64,000 bases of DNA, from positions 6,302,001 through 6,366,000 of the forward strand of contig NZ_CP022685.1 in assembly GCF_002556545.1 (NCBI RefSeq). Reading direction: 5' to 3'. The notes beneath the pieces were generated by a model that was not told where the DNA came from, ran no database searches, and saw only the letters and a list, made by a program, of their open reading frames with translations. The stretch is from Streptomyces formicae (GTDB lineage: Bacteria; Actinomycetota; Actinomycetes; Streptomycetales; Streptomycetaceae). The stretch's first letter is position 1, and every line of letters starts with the position of its first letter. Below, piece by piece: positions 37,046 through 45,146 of this stretch. The translations under genes and the position numbers were made by a program.

Positions 37046-37065
37046 GCCCCGTAGCTCATCTCGGA

Positions 37066-37108
37066 GAGGGGCGGGTACACCCCGCGCAGGGGCCGTGTCC
37101 CGCCCCTC
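37066..37108 (+). terminator. Hairpin between atpD and atpC
   Basis: GAGGGGCGGG (37066-37075) pairs with CCCGCCCCTC (37099-37108), followed by TTCGT. It could partly terminate transcription or mark an RNA processing site before atpC. A TAGAAT hexamer at 37122-37127 may be the -10 of an internal promoter. Confidence 0.65.
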
Positions 37109-37177
37109 TTCGTACGCCCACTAGAATTTGACCCAACACCCGGCTGAACCGCCGGGTGGTGACCCGAGGAGCCACCC

Positions 37178-37549
37178 TTGGCTGCTGAGCTGCATGTCGA
37201 GCTGGTCGCAGCGGACCGCAGTGTCTGGTCCGGTGAGGCCACCCTGGTCGTCGCGCGCACCACGTCCGGCGACATCGGCGTCATGCCCGGTCACCAGCCG
37301 CTGCTCGGTGTGCTGGAGTCGGGCCCGGTGACCATTCGTACGAGCGACGGCAGCACTGTCGTCGCCGCCGTCCACGGGGGATTCATCTCCTTCGCGGACG
37401 ACAAGCTGTCGCTGCTGGCCGAGATCGCGGAGCTGTCCGACGAGATCGACGTCCAGCGTGCGGAGCGGGCGCTGGAGCGCGCGAAGTCGGAGGCCGACGC
37501 CTCCGCCGAGCGGCGTGCCGACGTCCGACTGCGTGCGGTGGCGCGCTGA
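37178..37549 (+). CDS. atpC: ATP synthase subunit epsilon (F1)
   Basis: 123 residues: an N-terminal beta sandwich (LHVELVAADRSVWSGEATLVVARTTSGDIGVMPGHQPLLGVL) and a C-terminal helical hairpin (DEIDVQRAERALERAKSEADASAERRADVRLRAVA) that can inhibit ATP hydrolysis. TTG at 37178 is the start, with GAGGAG 6 nt upstream; no ATG or GTG keeps the conserved N-terminus. Last gene of the operon, followed by a long hairpin. Confidence 0.95.
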   Translation: MAAELHVELVAADRSVWSGEATLVVARTTSGDIGVMPGHQPLLGVLESGPVTIRTSDGSTVVAAVHGGFISFADDKLSLLAEIAELSDEIDVQRAERALERAKSEADASAERRADVRLRAVAR

Positions 37550-37573
37550 CCCCAGCGCGCGGCGTAACGTGAC

Positions 37574-37620
37574 TCAGCCGCGGCCAGGTCCGGGAACATT
37601 CCGGACCGGGTCGCGGCTGA
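37574..37620 (+). terminator. Terminator after the atp operon
   Basis: TCAGCCGCG and CGCGGCTGA form the outer arms and GGTCCGG/CCGGACC the inner arms, with a GAACATT loop. A strong two-part stem without a T-tract. DUF2550 follows within 60 bp, so some read-through may serve it. Confidence 0.8.
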
Positions 37621-37675
37621 GGCAATGCGGGTGCAATGTATTGGTCCGTTCGAAGAGGCGAGGAGGTCGGTGCCG

Positions 37676-38125
37676 ATGATCCTCACTCTGCTCGTGTGCG
37701 GACTTGCTGTGATCGCGCTGGTATTGGTGGGGCTCTTCGTCTTCGGCCTGCGCCGTCGGCTGATCCAGCGCTCCGGCGGAACGTTCGATTGCAGCCTGCG
37801 CTGGAACGCGCCCGAGAAGGGCGACACGTCCGGCAAAGGCTGGGGCTACGGGGTCGCCCGCTACAACGGTGACCGGATCGAGTGGTTCCGTGTCTTCTCC
37901 TACGCTCCCCGTCCTCGCCGTGTCCTCGAACGCTCGGCCATCGAGGTCGTCGACCGCCGCGCCCCGGACGGCGAGGAGGAGCTGGCCCTGCTCTCCGACG
38001 CCATCGTCCTCGGCTGCCTGCACCGCGGCGTCCGCCTCGAACTGGCGATGAGCGAGGACGCGCTCACGGGTTTCCTGGCGTGGCTGGAGGCGGCGCCTCC
38101 GGGCCAGCGGGTGAACGTGGCGTAG
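37676..38125 (+). CDS. DUF2550 family membrane protein
   Basis: 149 residues: one N-terminal membrane helix (MILTLLVCGLAVIALVLVGLFVFGLRRRL) and a cytoplasmic domain (GGTFDCSLRWN...GWGYGVARYNGDRIEWFRVFSYAPRPRRVLERS...LALLSDAIVLGCLHRGVRLELAMSEDALTGFLAWLEAAPPGQRVNVA). This family is found next to the atp operon in many actinobacteria, but its function is unknown to me. The ATG at 37676 sits 9 nt after AGGAGG; a GTG at 37670 is only 3 nt away and less likely. Confidence 0.88.
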   Translation: MILTLLVCGLAVIALVLVGLFVFGLRRRLIQRSGGTFDCSLRWNAPEKGDTSGKGWGYGVARYNGDRIEWFRVFSYAPRPRRVLERSAIEVVDRRAPDGEEELALLSDAIVLGCLHRGVRLELAMSEDALTGFLAWLEAAPPGQRVNVA

Positions 38126-38141
38126 GGCGGACGGCAACACG

Positions 38142-38183
38142 AAAGCCCGGGAGACAGGGGGCGTACCCGTCTCCCGGGCTTTT
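38142..38183. terminator. Bidirectional terminator
   Basis: AAAGCCCGGGAGA pairs with TCTCCCGGGCTTT around a GC-rich loop. It has T-runs on both strands and lies between the convergent DUF2550 and chitinase genes. Confidence 0.9.
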
Positions 38184-38203
38184 ACGTGCGGACCTGCGCC
38201 GGA

Positions 38204-40075
38204 CTACTTGAGCCCGTCGTTGATCGCGCTCACCAACTCACCGTTGGTGGTGTCGCCACTGAACTCCCAGAAGAACGCCCCACCGAGCCCCTGGTCCTTG
38301 GCCCAGGTCATCTTGGCGCGGACGGTGGCGGGCGTGTCGTACGACCACCAGTTGCTGCCGCAGTGGGCATACGCCGTACCGGCGACCGTCCCGTTGGACG
38401 GGCAGGAGTTCTTGAGGACCTTGTAGTCCTCGATGCCCGCCTCGTACGTGCCGGGCGCCGCGCCGGTGGCCGTGCCGCCCGGCTCCTTCTGGGTGACACC
38501 GGTCCACCCGCGACCGTAGAAGCCGATGCCGAGCAGCAGCTTGGCGGAGGGCACGCCCTTGGCCTTCAGCTTGGCGATGGCGGCCGCGGAGTTGAAGCCG
38601 TCCTTCGGGATGCCGGAGTAGGACGTGAGCGGCGAGTGCGGGGCCGTCGGTCCCTTGGCGTCCCACGCGCCGAAGAAGTCGTACGTCATCACGTTGTACC
38701 AGTCGGCGTACTGCGAGGCGCCGCCGTAGTCCGCGGCGTCGAGCTTGCCGCCGTTGGAGCCGTCGGCGGAGATCGCGGCCGTGACGAGGTTCTTGGTGCC
38801 GAACTCGTTGCGGAACGCCTGCATCATGTTCTTGAAGACGGCCGGGCCCGAGGTGTCGCAGGACAGGCCGCAGGCGTTCGGGTACTCCCAGTCCAGGTCG
38901 ATGCCGTCGAAGACGTCGGCCCAGCGCGGGTCCTCGACCAGGTCGTGGCAGGACTTGGCGAAGGCCGCCGGGTTCTTCATGGCGTCGGTGAAGCCGCCGG
39001 ACCAGGTCCAGCCGCCGAAGGACCAGAGGATCTTGATGTTCGGGTACTTCGCCTTCAGCTTGCGCAGCTGGTTGAAGTTGCCGCGCAGCGGCTGGTCCCA
39101 GGTGTCGGCGACGCCGTCGACGCTCTGGTCGGCGGTGTACGCCTTGTCGGTGGCCGCGTAGGCGTCGCCCATGGTGCACTTGCCGCCCTGGACGTTGCCG
39201 AAGCTGTAGTTGATGTGCGTGATCTTGCCGGCCGAGCCGGAGGTGGCGATGTTCTTCGCGTGGTAGTTGCGCTGGTAGACGCCCCACTCCGTGAAGTAGC
39301 CGAGCTTGACCTTGTCACCGGGGCCCGGGCCCGGGTCGGTGCTGCCCGTGGTGCGGACCTTGACGGCGTCGCTCGCGGGGCCCGTCTGGTCGGCCGTGTC
39401 GCGGGCCTGGACGGTGTAGGAGTAGTCGGTGCCCTTGGTCAGGCCCGTGTCGGAGTACGACGTCCCCGTCACCGTGGCGACCTTGGCGCCGTCGCGCAGG
39501 ACGTCGTAGTTCTTGACGCCCTTGTCGTCGGTGGCGGCCTTCCAGTCGAGCTTCACCGAGGTGTCGGTGATGCCGGAGGCCACGGGGGCGCCCGGGGCGC
39601 TCGGCGGGTTGTCGCCGGGGACGCTGCCGCCGTCACAACTGCCGCCGTTGAGCGTGCACTTGGAGGGGGCGCCGGAGCCCGTGCCGTTGAACCCGAAGGT
39701 GACGGAGGCGCCGGGGGCGAGCGTCCCGTTCCAGGCGAGGTTCTTGGCGGTCCAGCGGGTGCCGGAGTTGGTGACGGTGGCGTCCCAGGCCGAGGTCACC
39801 TTCGTGTCGGCGGGGAAGTCCCACTGGACGTTCCACGAGCTGAGCGTGGTGGTGCCGGTGTTCTTGACGGTCCACTTGCCCTCGAAGCCGCTGCCCCAGT
39901 CCTGGGTCTTGGCGTACGTGGCGGTGGCCTCGGGAGCGGCCTCGGGGGCCGCCTCGGCCGAACCGCCGAGGGCGACCAGCGTGGCGAGCGGAAGCAGCAG
40001 GGTGGTCAGTCCGGCCACGGTTCGGTGTCTGAGTCTGGGTCTTGAGCGTGCGTGCTGGCTCTGTGTGAAGCGCAC
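38204..40075 (-). CDS. chiC: Secreted chitinase, CBM2-FnIII-GH18
   Basis: 623 residues: a Sec signal peptide (to about residue 43, ...VALGGSAEA-APEA), a family 2 carbohydrate-binding module (about 50-150, WTVKNTGTTTLSSWNVQWDFP), a fibronectin type III domain (about 158-245), a Pro/Gly linker, and a GH18 catalytic domain. The catalytic motif DGIDLDWEYP has the acid at E397, and SFGG and the YDFFGAWD substrate residues are present. It hydrolyses chitin outside the cell. Layout and size agree with Streptomyces ChiC. The GTG start at 40075 has GAGGAG 6 nt upstream. The promoter carries two dre-like sites, and the two-component genes lie directly upstream on the same strand. Confidence 0.94.
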   Translation of the reverse strand: MRFTQSQHARSRPRLRHRTVAGLTTLLLPLATLVALGGSAEAAPEAAPEATATYAKTQDWGSGFEGKWTVKNTGTTTLSSWNVQWDFPADTKVTSAWDATVTNSGTRWTAKNLAWNGTLAPGASVTFGFNGTGSGAPSKCTLNGGSCDGGSVPGDNPPSAPGAPVASGITDTSVKLDWKAATDDKGVKNYDVLRDGAKVATVTGTSYSDTGLTKGTDYSYTVQARDTADQTGPASDAVKVRTTGSTDPGPGPGDKVKLGYFTEWGVYQRNYHAKNIATSGSAGKITHINYSFGNVQGGKCTMGDAYAATDKAYTADQSVDGVADTWDQPLRGNFNQLRKLKAKYPNIKILWSFGGWTWSGGFTDAMKNPAAFAKSCHDLVEDPRWADVFDGIDLDWEYPNACGLSCDTSGPAVFKNMMQAFRNEFGTKNLVTAAISADGSNGGKLDAADYGGASQYADWYNVMTYDFFGAWDAKGPTAPHSPLTSYSGIPKDGFNSAAAIAKLKAKGVPSAKLLLGIGFYGRGWTGVTQKEPGGTATGAAPGTYEAGIEDYKVLKNSCPSNGTVAGTAYAHCGSNWWSYDTPATVRAKMTWAKDQGLGGAFFWEFSGDTTNGELVSAINDGLK

Positions 40076-40176
40076 GAGGTGCTCCTCGGGTGAGTTCCGG
40101 GGGTCTGAGGGGTTGGGACCCTGCGCCGCCCGTGAGCACGTGGAACACGTGGGGGAGTGCTCACCGCAGTGCGGTG

Positions 40177-40218
40177 AGAATAGAAAGGTCTGGACCAGCG
40201 GTCAAGAGGTCTGAACCA
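40177..40218 (-). promoter_or_regulatory. Chitinase promoter with two DasR-type operators
   Basis: On the minus strand, TTGACC (40205-40200) and TATTCT (40182-40177) are separated by 17 bp, a near-consensus promoter. Two 12-bp repeats, TGGTTCAGACCT (40218-40207) and TGGTCCAGACCT (40197-40186), lie either side of the -35 hexamer, one upstream of it and one in the spacer. They match the pseudo-palindromic operator of Streptomyces chitinase genes (TGGTCTAGACCA type) bound by the GlcNAc-responsive repressor DasR. Repression without chitin breakdown products is the expected control. Confidence 0.88.
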
Positions 40219-40258
40219 ATGGCCGGATTGTGCCCCTCGTGCCTCGCGCGCCAGGGAT

Positions 40259-40909
40259 TCAGATCCCCAACTCCTGCGCGAGGACCGCCGCTTGGACCCG
40301 GCTGCGCAGCTCCAGCTTGCCGAGCATCCGGCTCACATGGGTCTTCACCGTCGCCTCCGCCATGGAGAGCCGGTCCGCGATCTCCGCGTTGGACAGGCCG
40401 TCGCCGATGCACGAGAGGACCTCGCGCTCGCGGCGCGTGAGGCTCTCCAGGACGGCCGGGTCCGGCGCGTTCTCCCTGCGTACGGCCTTGGCGGGGGCGG
40501 CGAACTCCGCGATCAGGCGGCGCGTGACGGCCGGTGCGATCAGGCCCTCGCCGCGCGCGACCGTGCGCACCGCTTCGAGCAGGTCCTTCGCCTCGGTGTT
40601 CTTCAGGAGGAACCCGGAGGCACCCGCGCGCAGCGCCCCGAAGACGTACTCGTCGAGGTCGAACGTGGTCAGGACGAGGACGTCCGCAAGTCCCTCGGCG
40701 ACCACCTGGCGCGTTGCCGACACCCCGTCGAGGCGCGGCATCTGAATGTCCATCAGGACCAGGTCGGGGCGCAGCTCGCGGGCGAGCTCGACGGCCTGCT
40801 CCCCGTCCGCGGCCTCGCCGACCACCTCGATGTCTAACGCGCTGCGCAGGATCAGGACGAGTCCCGCGCGCACGGCTGACTGGTCCTCGGCGACCACCAC
40901 CCGGATCAT
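40259..40909 (-). CDS. chiR: NarL-family response regulator, probable chitinase regulator
   Basis: 216 residues: a receiver domain (RVVVAEDQSAVRAGL acidic site; DLVLMDIQMPRLDG phosphoacceptor Asp; VLTTFDLDEY Thr switch; GFLLKNTE Lys) and a LuxR-type helix-turn-helix (LTRREREVLSCIGDGLSNAEIADRLSMAEATVKTHVSRML). The ATG at 40909 overlaps the kinase stop as ATGA and has GAAGGAG 7 nt before it. In other streptomycetes a two-component system ChiS/ChiR lies next to chiC and is needed for its induction; the location and orientation fit that, but the symbol is by analogy. Confidence 0.85.
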   Translation of the reverse strand: MIRVVVAEDQSAVRAGLVLILRSALDIEVVGEAADGEQAVELARELRPDLVLMDIQMPRLDGVSATRQVVAEGLADVLVLTTFDLDEYVFGALRAGASGFLLKNTEAKDLLEAVRTVARGEGLIAPAVTRRLIAEFAAPAKAVRRENAPDPAVLESLTRREREVLSCIGDGLSNAEIADRLSMAEATVKTHVSRMLGKLELRSRVQAAVLAQELGI

Positions 40910-42111
40910 TCCTTGACTCCTTCGTCCGCGGGGTCGACGGGCAGGGCCGCGGACACGGTCCACACCTTGCCGTCGTGGGTGCTCTCGGGGCCCGATGTGA
41001 AGGTGCCGCCGAGCAGTTCGGTGCGTTCGCGCATGCCGACGAGCCCGGCTCCCGAGCCGGGCGCGCGGGGTCCCGACGGGTCGTCGTACGGGCTGGTCAC
41101 CTGGACCGTCAGGGCGCGCGACTCCTGGGCGAGCGCCACGGTGACGGGGCCGGGGGAGGCGTGCTTGAGGGCGTTGGTGAGGGACTCCTGGACGATGCGG
41201 TACGCCGCCATCTCGACCGGCGCGGGCAGCTTCGGCGCGTCCGGGGCGCGGGCGTCGTCGAGGGTGACGGCGAGGCCGTTGGTGCGGGCACCCGCGATCA
41301 GGGAGGTCAGGCCGTCGAGGGTGGGCGCGGCCGCCGGTTCCAGGTCACCGCTGTCGGAGCGCAGGATGCCGATGAGGCGGCGCATCTCGGCGAGGCCCTC
41401 GACGCTGTTCTCGCGGATGACGCCGAGCGCGTCCTTGCTGGTCTGCGGGTTGTCCAGGGAGAGCGCGGCCGTGGAGTGGATGGCGATCGCCGAGAGGTGG
41501 TTGGCGACCATGTCGTGCAGCTCGCGGGCCATCCTCGCGCGCTCGGCGGTGACCGCCTGGACGCGGTCCATCTCGGCGAGCAGCGCGGTCTGCTCCGCGC
41601 GCAGCCTGGCGGCGTCCGCGGCCTCGCGGTGGTTGCGCACGAGGACGCCCGTGGTGGCGGGCGCGAACGAGATCACTCCGGCGAGTACGCCGATCAGGAT
41701 GGCCTGCGGGTCCTGGAACCAGGCGAGGAACCCGACGGTGAGCACGACCGTGATCAGGCCCGTGGTGACCGGGATGCGGCGGGCCGCGGCCGGGGTGCCG
41801 TACAGGACGGCCGCGTACACGATGTCCGTGAACATGATGATCGACGCGAGGTTGCCGTCGGTGAACTGGTCGGCGATCAACGCGAGCGTGGCCACGGTCA
41901 GGGCGAACTGCGGAGCCGTGCGGCGCAGCAGCGACAGGCAGGCGAGGACGGCCAGCGGGATCAGGGCCCAGTCGGCGTCCAGCGGCCGGTCCGTCTGCGC
42001 GTGCAGCCCGAGCGCCCACAGCGCGAGCCCGCTGAGCAGGCTGGCCGATGCGATGCCGACATCGACGCGGTGCGGGCGGGCGGGGGACAGGGCCATGACC
42101 CCATCCAACAC
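40906..42111 (-). CDS. chiS: Sensor histidine kinase, probable chitinase regulator
   Basis: 401 residues: four to five N-terminal membrane helices (about 17-150) with very short loops, then a HisKA_3 dimerisation domain with the phosphorylated His in RARMARELHDMVANHLSAIAIHS, and a HATPase domain (AYRIVQESLTNALKHASPGPVTVAL N-box; GAGLVGMRERTELLGG G-box). There is no sizeable extracellular sensor domain, so the signal is probably sensed in or at the membrane. It is coupled with the response regulator through the ATGA overlap. Pairing with the chitinase is inferred from adjacency and from the known chiS-chiR-chiC order. Confidence 0.87.
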   Translation of the reverse strand: MLDGVMALSPARPHRVDVGIASASLLSGLALWALGLHAQTDRPLDADWALIPLAVLACLSLLRRTAPQFALTVATLALIADQFTDGNLASIIMFTDIVYAAVLYGTPAAARRIPVTTGLITVVLTVGFLAWFQDPQAILIGVLAGVISFAPATTGVLVRNHREAADAARLRAEQTALLAEMDRVQAVTAERARMARELHDMVANHLSAIAIHSTAALSLDNPQTSKDALGVIRENSVEGLAEMRRLIGILRSDSGDLEPAAAPTLDGLTSLIAGARTNGLAVTLDDARAPDAPKLPAPVEMAAYRIVQESLTNALKHASPGPVTVALAQESRALTVQVTSPYDDPSGPRAPGSGAGLVGMRERTELLGGTFTSGPESTHDGKVWTVSAALPVDPADEGVKE

Positions 42112-42321
42112 GGTGGACCGGGGGCCCTGCCTGGTCCTGGGGGAGGAGCCCGGCCGGTGGCGACTACATCGAACTGCCTACCGCGCCCGTCGCGGCGGCG
42201 CCGCGGGGGTGCCGCTACATCGAAGGATGCAGTCCCACTTCGTCACTGGTGACGACGATCGACGGCGCACGCGAGGAGAGCCTTGAAGGGCGAGCGAGGG
42301 AACGACCTGGAGGAGTGCGCC
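42112..42321. other. Divergent intergenic region
   Basis: 210 bases between chiS and the small membrane protein. CTACATCGAA occurs twice about 45 bp apart. No firm promoter elements were found. Confidence 0.35.
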
Positions 42322-42924
42322 GTGATCGTCACACTGATCATCATCTGCGAGGTCGGCTTCTGGGTGCTGATCGCCGCGGGCCTCGCCCTGCGGTACTGGG
42401 CGAAGAAGCCGCGCGCGAGCGTCGCCGTGCTGCTGTGCCAGCCGCTGCTCGAAGCGCTCCTCTTCGTCGCCACCGCGATCGACCTGAAGAACGGCGCGGA
42501 GCCGGACTGGAAGCACGGCCTGGCCGCCGTCTACATCGGCTACTCCGTCGCGCTCGGCCACTACACGATCAAGTGGGTGGACGTCCGCGTCGCCCACCGC
42601 TTCGCCGGAGGCCCCGCGCCGAGCACCCCGAAGTACGGCACCCGCCGCGCCCTGCACGAGTGGGGGATCGCCGCGCGCTGGATTGCCGCGGCCCTGATCG
42701 CCATGGCGCTGCTCCAGGGCGCGATCTGGTACGTGGGCGAGGGGAACACCGAGTCGCTGCGGGGCTGGCAGCAGACGATGCTCTGGCTGATCGGCATCAA
42801 CGTGGTCATCGCCGGTTCGTACACGCTGTTCCCGAAGAAGGCTCCGGCGTTCGAGCCGCAGGAGCCGCAGGAGCCGCAGGAGCCGCGGGAGACGGACCGC
42901 CGGAGCTTCCTCAGCAAGCGCTAG
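42322..42924 (+). CDS. Integral membrane protein of unknown function
   Basis: 200 residues with five predicted membrane helices (VIVTLIIICEVGFWVLIAAGLAL; SVAVLLCQPLLEALLFVATAI; GLAAVYIGYSVALGHYTI; WIAAALIAMALLQGAIWY; TMLWLIGINVVIAGSYTLF). The cytoplasmic C-terminus has four EPQ/EPR repeats. I do not recognise a characterised function; similar proteins occur near the chitinase cluster in streptomycetes. The GTG at 42322 has GGAGGAG 6 nt upstream; an in-frame TTG at 42283 would put charged residues before the first helix. Its stop overlaps the adenosyltransferase stop on the other strand. Confidence 0.8.
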   Translation: MIVTLIIICEVGFWVLIAAGLALRYWAKKPRASVAVLLCQPLLEALLFVATAIDLKNGAEPDWKHGLAAVYIGYSVALGHYTIKWVDVRVAHRFAGGPAPSTPKYGTRRALHEWGIAARWIAAALIAMALLQGAIWYVGEGNTESLRGWQQTMLWLIGINVVIAGSYTLFPKKAPAFEPQEPQEPQEPRETDRRSFLSKR

Positions 42925-43493
42925 CGCTCCCCGCCCGGCACCCAGAGCACGTCCCCGACCTCCTTGTTGGCCGCACGGGCCAGGATGAACAGGAGGTCGG
43001 AGAGGCGGTTCAGATACGTCGCGGTCAGCGGGTTCATGACCTCACCGTGGGCCTCGAACGCCGCCCACGTGGAACGCTCGGCGCGCCGCACCACCGTGCA
43101 TGCCTGGTGCAGCAGCGCCGCGCCCGGCGTACCGCCCGGCAGGATGAAGCTGCGCAGCTTCTCCAGCTCTTCGAGGAAGCGGTCGCAGTCCGCCTCCAGC
43201 TTGTCGATGTAGGACTGCTCGACGCGCAGCGGCGGGTACTCGGGGTCCTCGACGACCGGTGTGGAGAGGTCGGCGCCGACGTCGAAGAGGTCGTTCTGGA
43301 CCCGTACGAGGACCTTCACGACCTCCTCGTCGAGCGAGCCGAGCGCGATCGCGGTGCCGATGGCGGCGTTCGCCTCGTTGGCGTCGGCGTACGCCGCGAT
43401 CCGCAGATCGGTCTTGGCGGTCCTGCTCATGTCTCCGAGGGCCGTCGTCCCCTGGTCGCCGGTCCGGGTGTAGATGCGCGTCAGATTGACCAT
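42921..43493 (-). CDS. Cob(I)yrinic acid a,c-diamide adenosyltransferase (PduO type)
   Basis: 190 residues. It attaches the 5'-deoxyadenosyl group of ATP to cob(I)alamin to make coenzyme B12. The ATP-binding N-terminus VNLTRIYTRTGDQGTTALGD, the helix RVQNDLFDVGADLSTP and the active-site RRAERSTWAAFE...NRLSDLLFILARAAN are conserved in PduO enzymes. The ATG at 43493 lies 6 nt after TACGCT on the minus strand without a ribosome site, suggesting a leaderless transcript starting inside the ABC permease end. Its product is the cofactor of methylmalonyl-CoA mutase, in the same pathway as the epimerase at the right end of the window. Confidence 0.92.
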   Translation of the reverse strand: MVNLTRIYTRTGDQGTTALGDMSRTAKTDLRIAAYADANEANAAIGTAIALGSLDEEVVKVLVRVQNDLFDVGADLSTPVVEDPEYPPLRVEQSYIDKLEADCDRFLEELEKLRSFILPGGTPGAALLHQACTVVRRAERSTWAAFEAHGEVMNPLTATYLNRLSDLLFILARAANKEVGDVLWVPGGER

Positions 43494-43499
43494 GCGGCC

Positions 43500-43505
43500 A
43501 GCGTA
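43500..43505 (-). promoter_or_regulatory. Candidate -10 element of the adenosyltransferase gene
   Basis: Minus-strand TACGCT, 6 nt before the ATG at 43493. It lies just after the permease stop, so the promoter overlaps that gene. Confidence 0.4.
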
Positions 43506-43506
43506 G

Positions 43507-44262
43507 TTACGCTCCGGCCTTCTTGAAGACACGTGTGCCCACCGTCACGGAGAACACGACGAAGCCGAGCGCCATCAGGACGCCGTACAGCATGGCCGTC
43601 GTGCCGTACCCGCCCACGTAGCCCGCCCGTACCGCGTCCACGAGATAGCGGAACGGCATGAAGTGCGAGAGCACGTCGAGCCAGGTGGGCGCGAGCGCCA
43701 TCGGCAGCATCAGGCCGGAGAGCAGCATCGCGGGCAGGCTGATGGCGTTCACCGCGGGTCCGAACTCGTGCGCCTTGGAGACCTTCATCGCCAGGGCGTA
43801 CGAGAGGGAGGCGAGCCCCGCGCTCAGGACCGCCACGAACACGAACCCGATGAGGATGCCGCCGACCGGCGCGCGCAGCCCCAGCGCCAGGGCGGCGATG
43901 ACGAGCAGCACCGACTGGAAGACGAAGAGCAGGGCGTCGCGCAGCACCCGGCCGAGCAGCAGCGCCAGACGGCTGACGGGCGTCACGCGCATCCGCTCCA
44001 CCACGCCGAACTGCTTCTCGATGATGAGCGCGAAGCCGCTGAACGAGGCGCCGAACAGACCGAGTTGGAGCAGCAGTCCGGGCACGAGCACCTGCCAGGA
44101 GTCGCCCCGCGAGGCGAGCGGCAGATCGGCGAGGAGCGGCCCGAAGAAGAGCAGGTACAGCAGGGGCGTCAGGACGCCGAAGAGCATCTGGAACTTGGAG
44201 CGCAGGGTCTGCCGGGCGTACCGCCCGAAGATCAGCGCGGTGTCGGAGAGCAGTGCGGGCAT
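43507..44262 (-). CDS. ABC-2 type exporter permease
   Basis: 251 residues with six predicted membrane helices and the ABC-2 permease layout: GRYARQTLRSKFQMLFGVLTPLLYLLFF at the start, a central EKQFGVVERMRVTPVSRLALLLGRVLRD segment, and SLPAMLLSGLMLPM...LDVLSHFMPFRYLVDAVRAGYVG, the signature region of DrrB-type exporters. It pairs with the ATPase gene 18 bp upstream on the same strand. The substrate is unknown; a TetR regulator divergent from the pair suggests a small-molecule drug or metabolite. Confidence 0.9.
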   Translation of the reverse strand: MPALLSDTALIFGRYARQTLRSKFQMLFGVLTPLLYLLFFGPLLADLPLASRGDSWQVLVPGLLLQLGLFGASFSGFALIIEKQFGVVERMRVTPVSRLALLLGRVLRDALLFVFQSVLLVIAALALGLRAPVGGILIGFVFVAVLSAGLASLSYALAMKVSKAHEFGPAVNAISLPAMLLSGLMLPMALAPTWLDVLSHFMPFRYLVDAVRAGYVGGYGTTAMLYGVLMALGFVVFSVTVGTRVFKKAGA

Positions 44263-44280
44263 CGGAGGGGTCCTGGGGTC

Positions 44281-45063
44281 TCAGACGGCGACGGGGGCCG
44301 TGTCCGTGGGCGTGACGGTGCGCCCGGTGATGGCGAGGAAGGTGTCCTGGAGGGTGGCGTCGATCGAGCCGCCGTACCGGAGCTTGAGCGCGCTCGGCGT
44401 GCCCTCGGCGACCACCACGCCCTCGTCGACGACGACGAGGCGGTCGGCGAGCGCGTCGGCCTCGTCGAGGTAGTGCGTGGTGAGGAAGACCGTCGTGCCG
44501 TGCTCGTCGCGAAGCCGCCGCACCAGCTTCCACAGGTCGGCGCGGCTGCCCGGGTCGAGCCCGGTGGTCGGTTCGTCGAGGAAGAGCACGGCGGGCCGGT
44601 GGGTGAGGCCGAGGGCGATGTCCAGGCGCCTGCGCTGGCCGCCGGAGAGCGCGGCGCAGGGCCGCTCCATCAGCTCGGTCAGGCCGAGGTCCCGCGCGAG
44701 TTCCTCGGCGCGCGCGGCCGCCTGAGTCTTCGTCAGCCGGTACAGACGGCCCTGGGTGACCAGCTCCTCGCGTACGGAGACGCTCAGGTCGACGCCGCCG
44801 GACTGGGCGACGTACCCGATCCGCGCGCGCACGCCCTCGGGGTCGCGGGCCAGGTCGCAGCCCGCGACGGTGGCGGCGCCGCCGGTGGGCGGCAGGAGCG
44901 TGGTCAGCATCCGCAGAGTGGTGGTCTTGCCCGCGCCGTTGGGGCCGAGGAAGCCGAGGATCTCGCCCGGCTCGACGCGCAGGTCGATGCCGCGCACGGC
45001 CTCGACGGGGCCGCCCTTGGTCCGGAAGGTCCTGGCGAGCCCGGACGTACTGATGATTGCCAT
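44281..45063 (-). CDS. ABC exporter ATPase (DrrA-like)
   Basis: 260 residues: Walker A GPNGAGKTTTLRMLTTLL, Q-loop GYVAQSGGVDLSVSVREEL, signature LSGGQRRRLDIALGL, Walker B AVLFLDEPTTGLDP and switch His in VFLTTHYLDEA. The C-terminal extension (SIDATLQDTFLAITGR) is of the drug-resistance exporter type. ATG at 45063 gives the start MAIISTSGLARTF; a longer frame to 45108 is possible but crosses the AT-rich promoter zone. It is divergent from a tetR gene with 83 bp between. Confidence 0.92.
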   Translation of the reverse strand: MAIISTSGLARTFRTKGGPVEAVRGIDLRVEPGEILGFLGPNGAGKTTTLRMLTTLLPPTGGAATVAGCDLARDPEGVRARIGYVAQSGGVDLSVSVREELVTQGRLYRLTKTQAAARAEELARDLGLTELMERPCAALSGGQRRRLDIALGLTHRPAVLFLDEPTTGLDPGSRADLWKLVRRLRDEHGTTVFLTTHYLDEADALADRLVVVDEGVVVAEGTPSALKLRYGGSIDATLQDTFLAITGRTVTPTDTAPVAV

Positions 45064-45146
45064 GGCGACCACAAAAACAGAGTCTCTTAAATTTTGCAAT
45101 GCCACCAAGTTTTCAGGCCCTCTAGACAGCGGCCTACGATGGAGCC
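45064..45146. promoter_or_regulatory. Divergent promoter region, ABC exporter / tetR
   Basis: 83 bp, unusually AT-rich for this genome (TCTTAAATTTTGCAATG). A TACGAT hexamer at 45133-45138 is a candidate -10 for tetR. An operator for the TetR protein is expected here, but no clean palindrome could be picked out. Confidence 0.45.
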
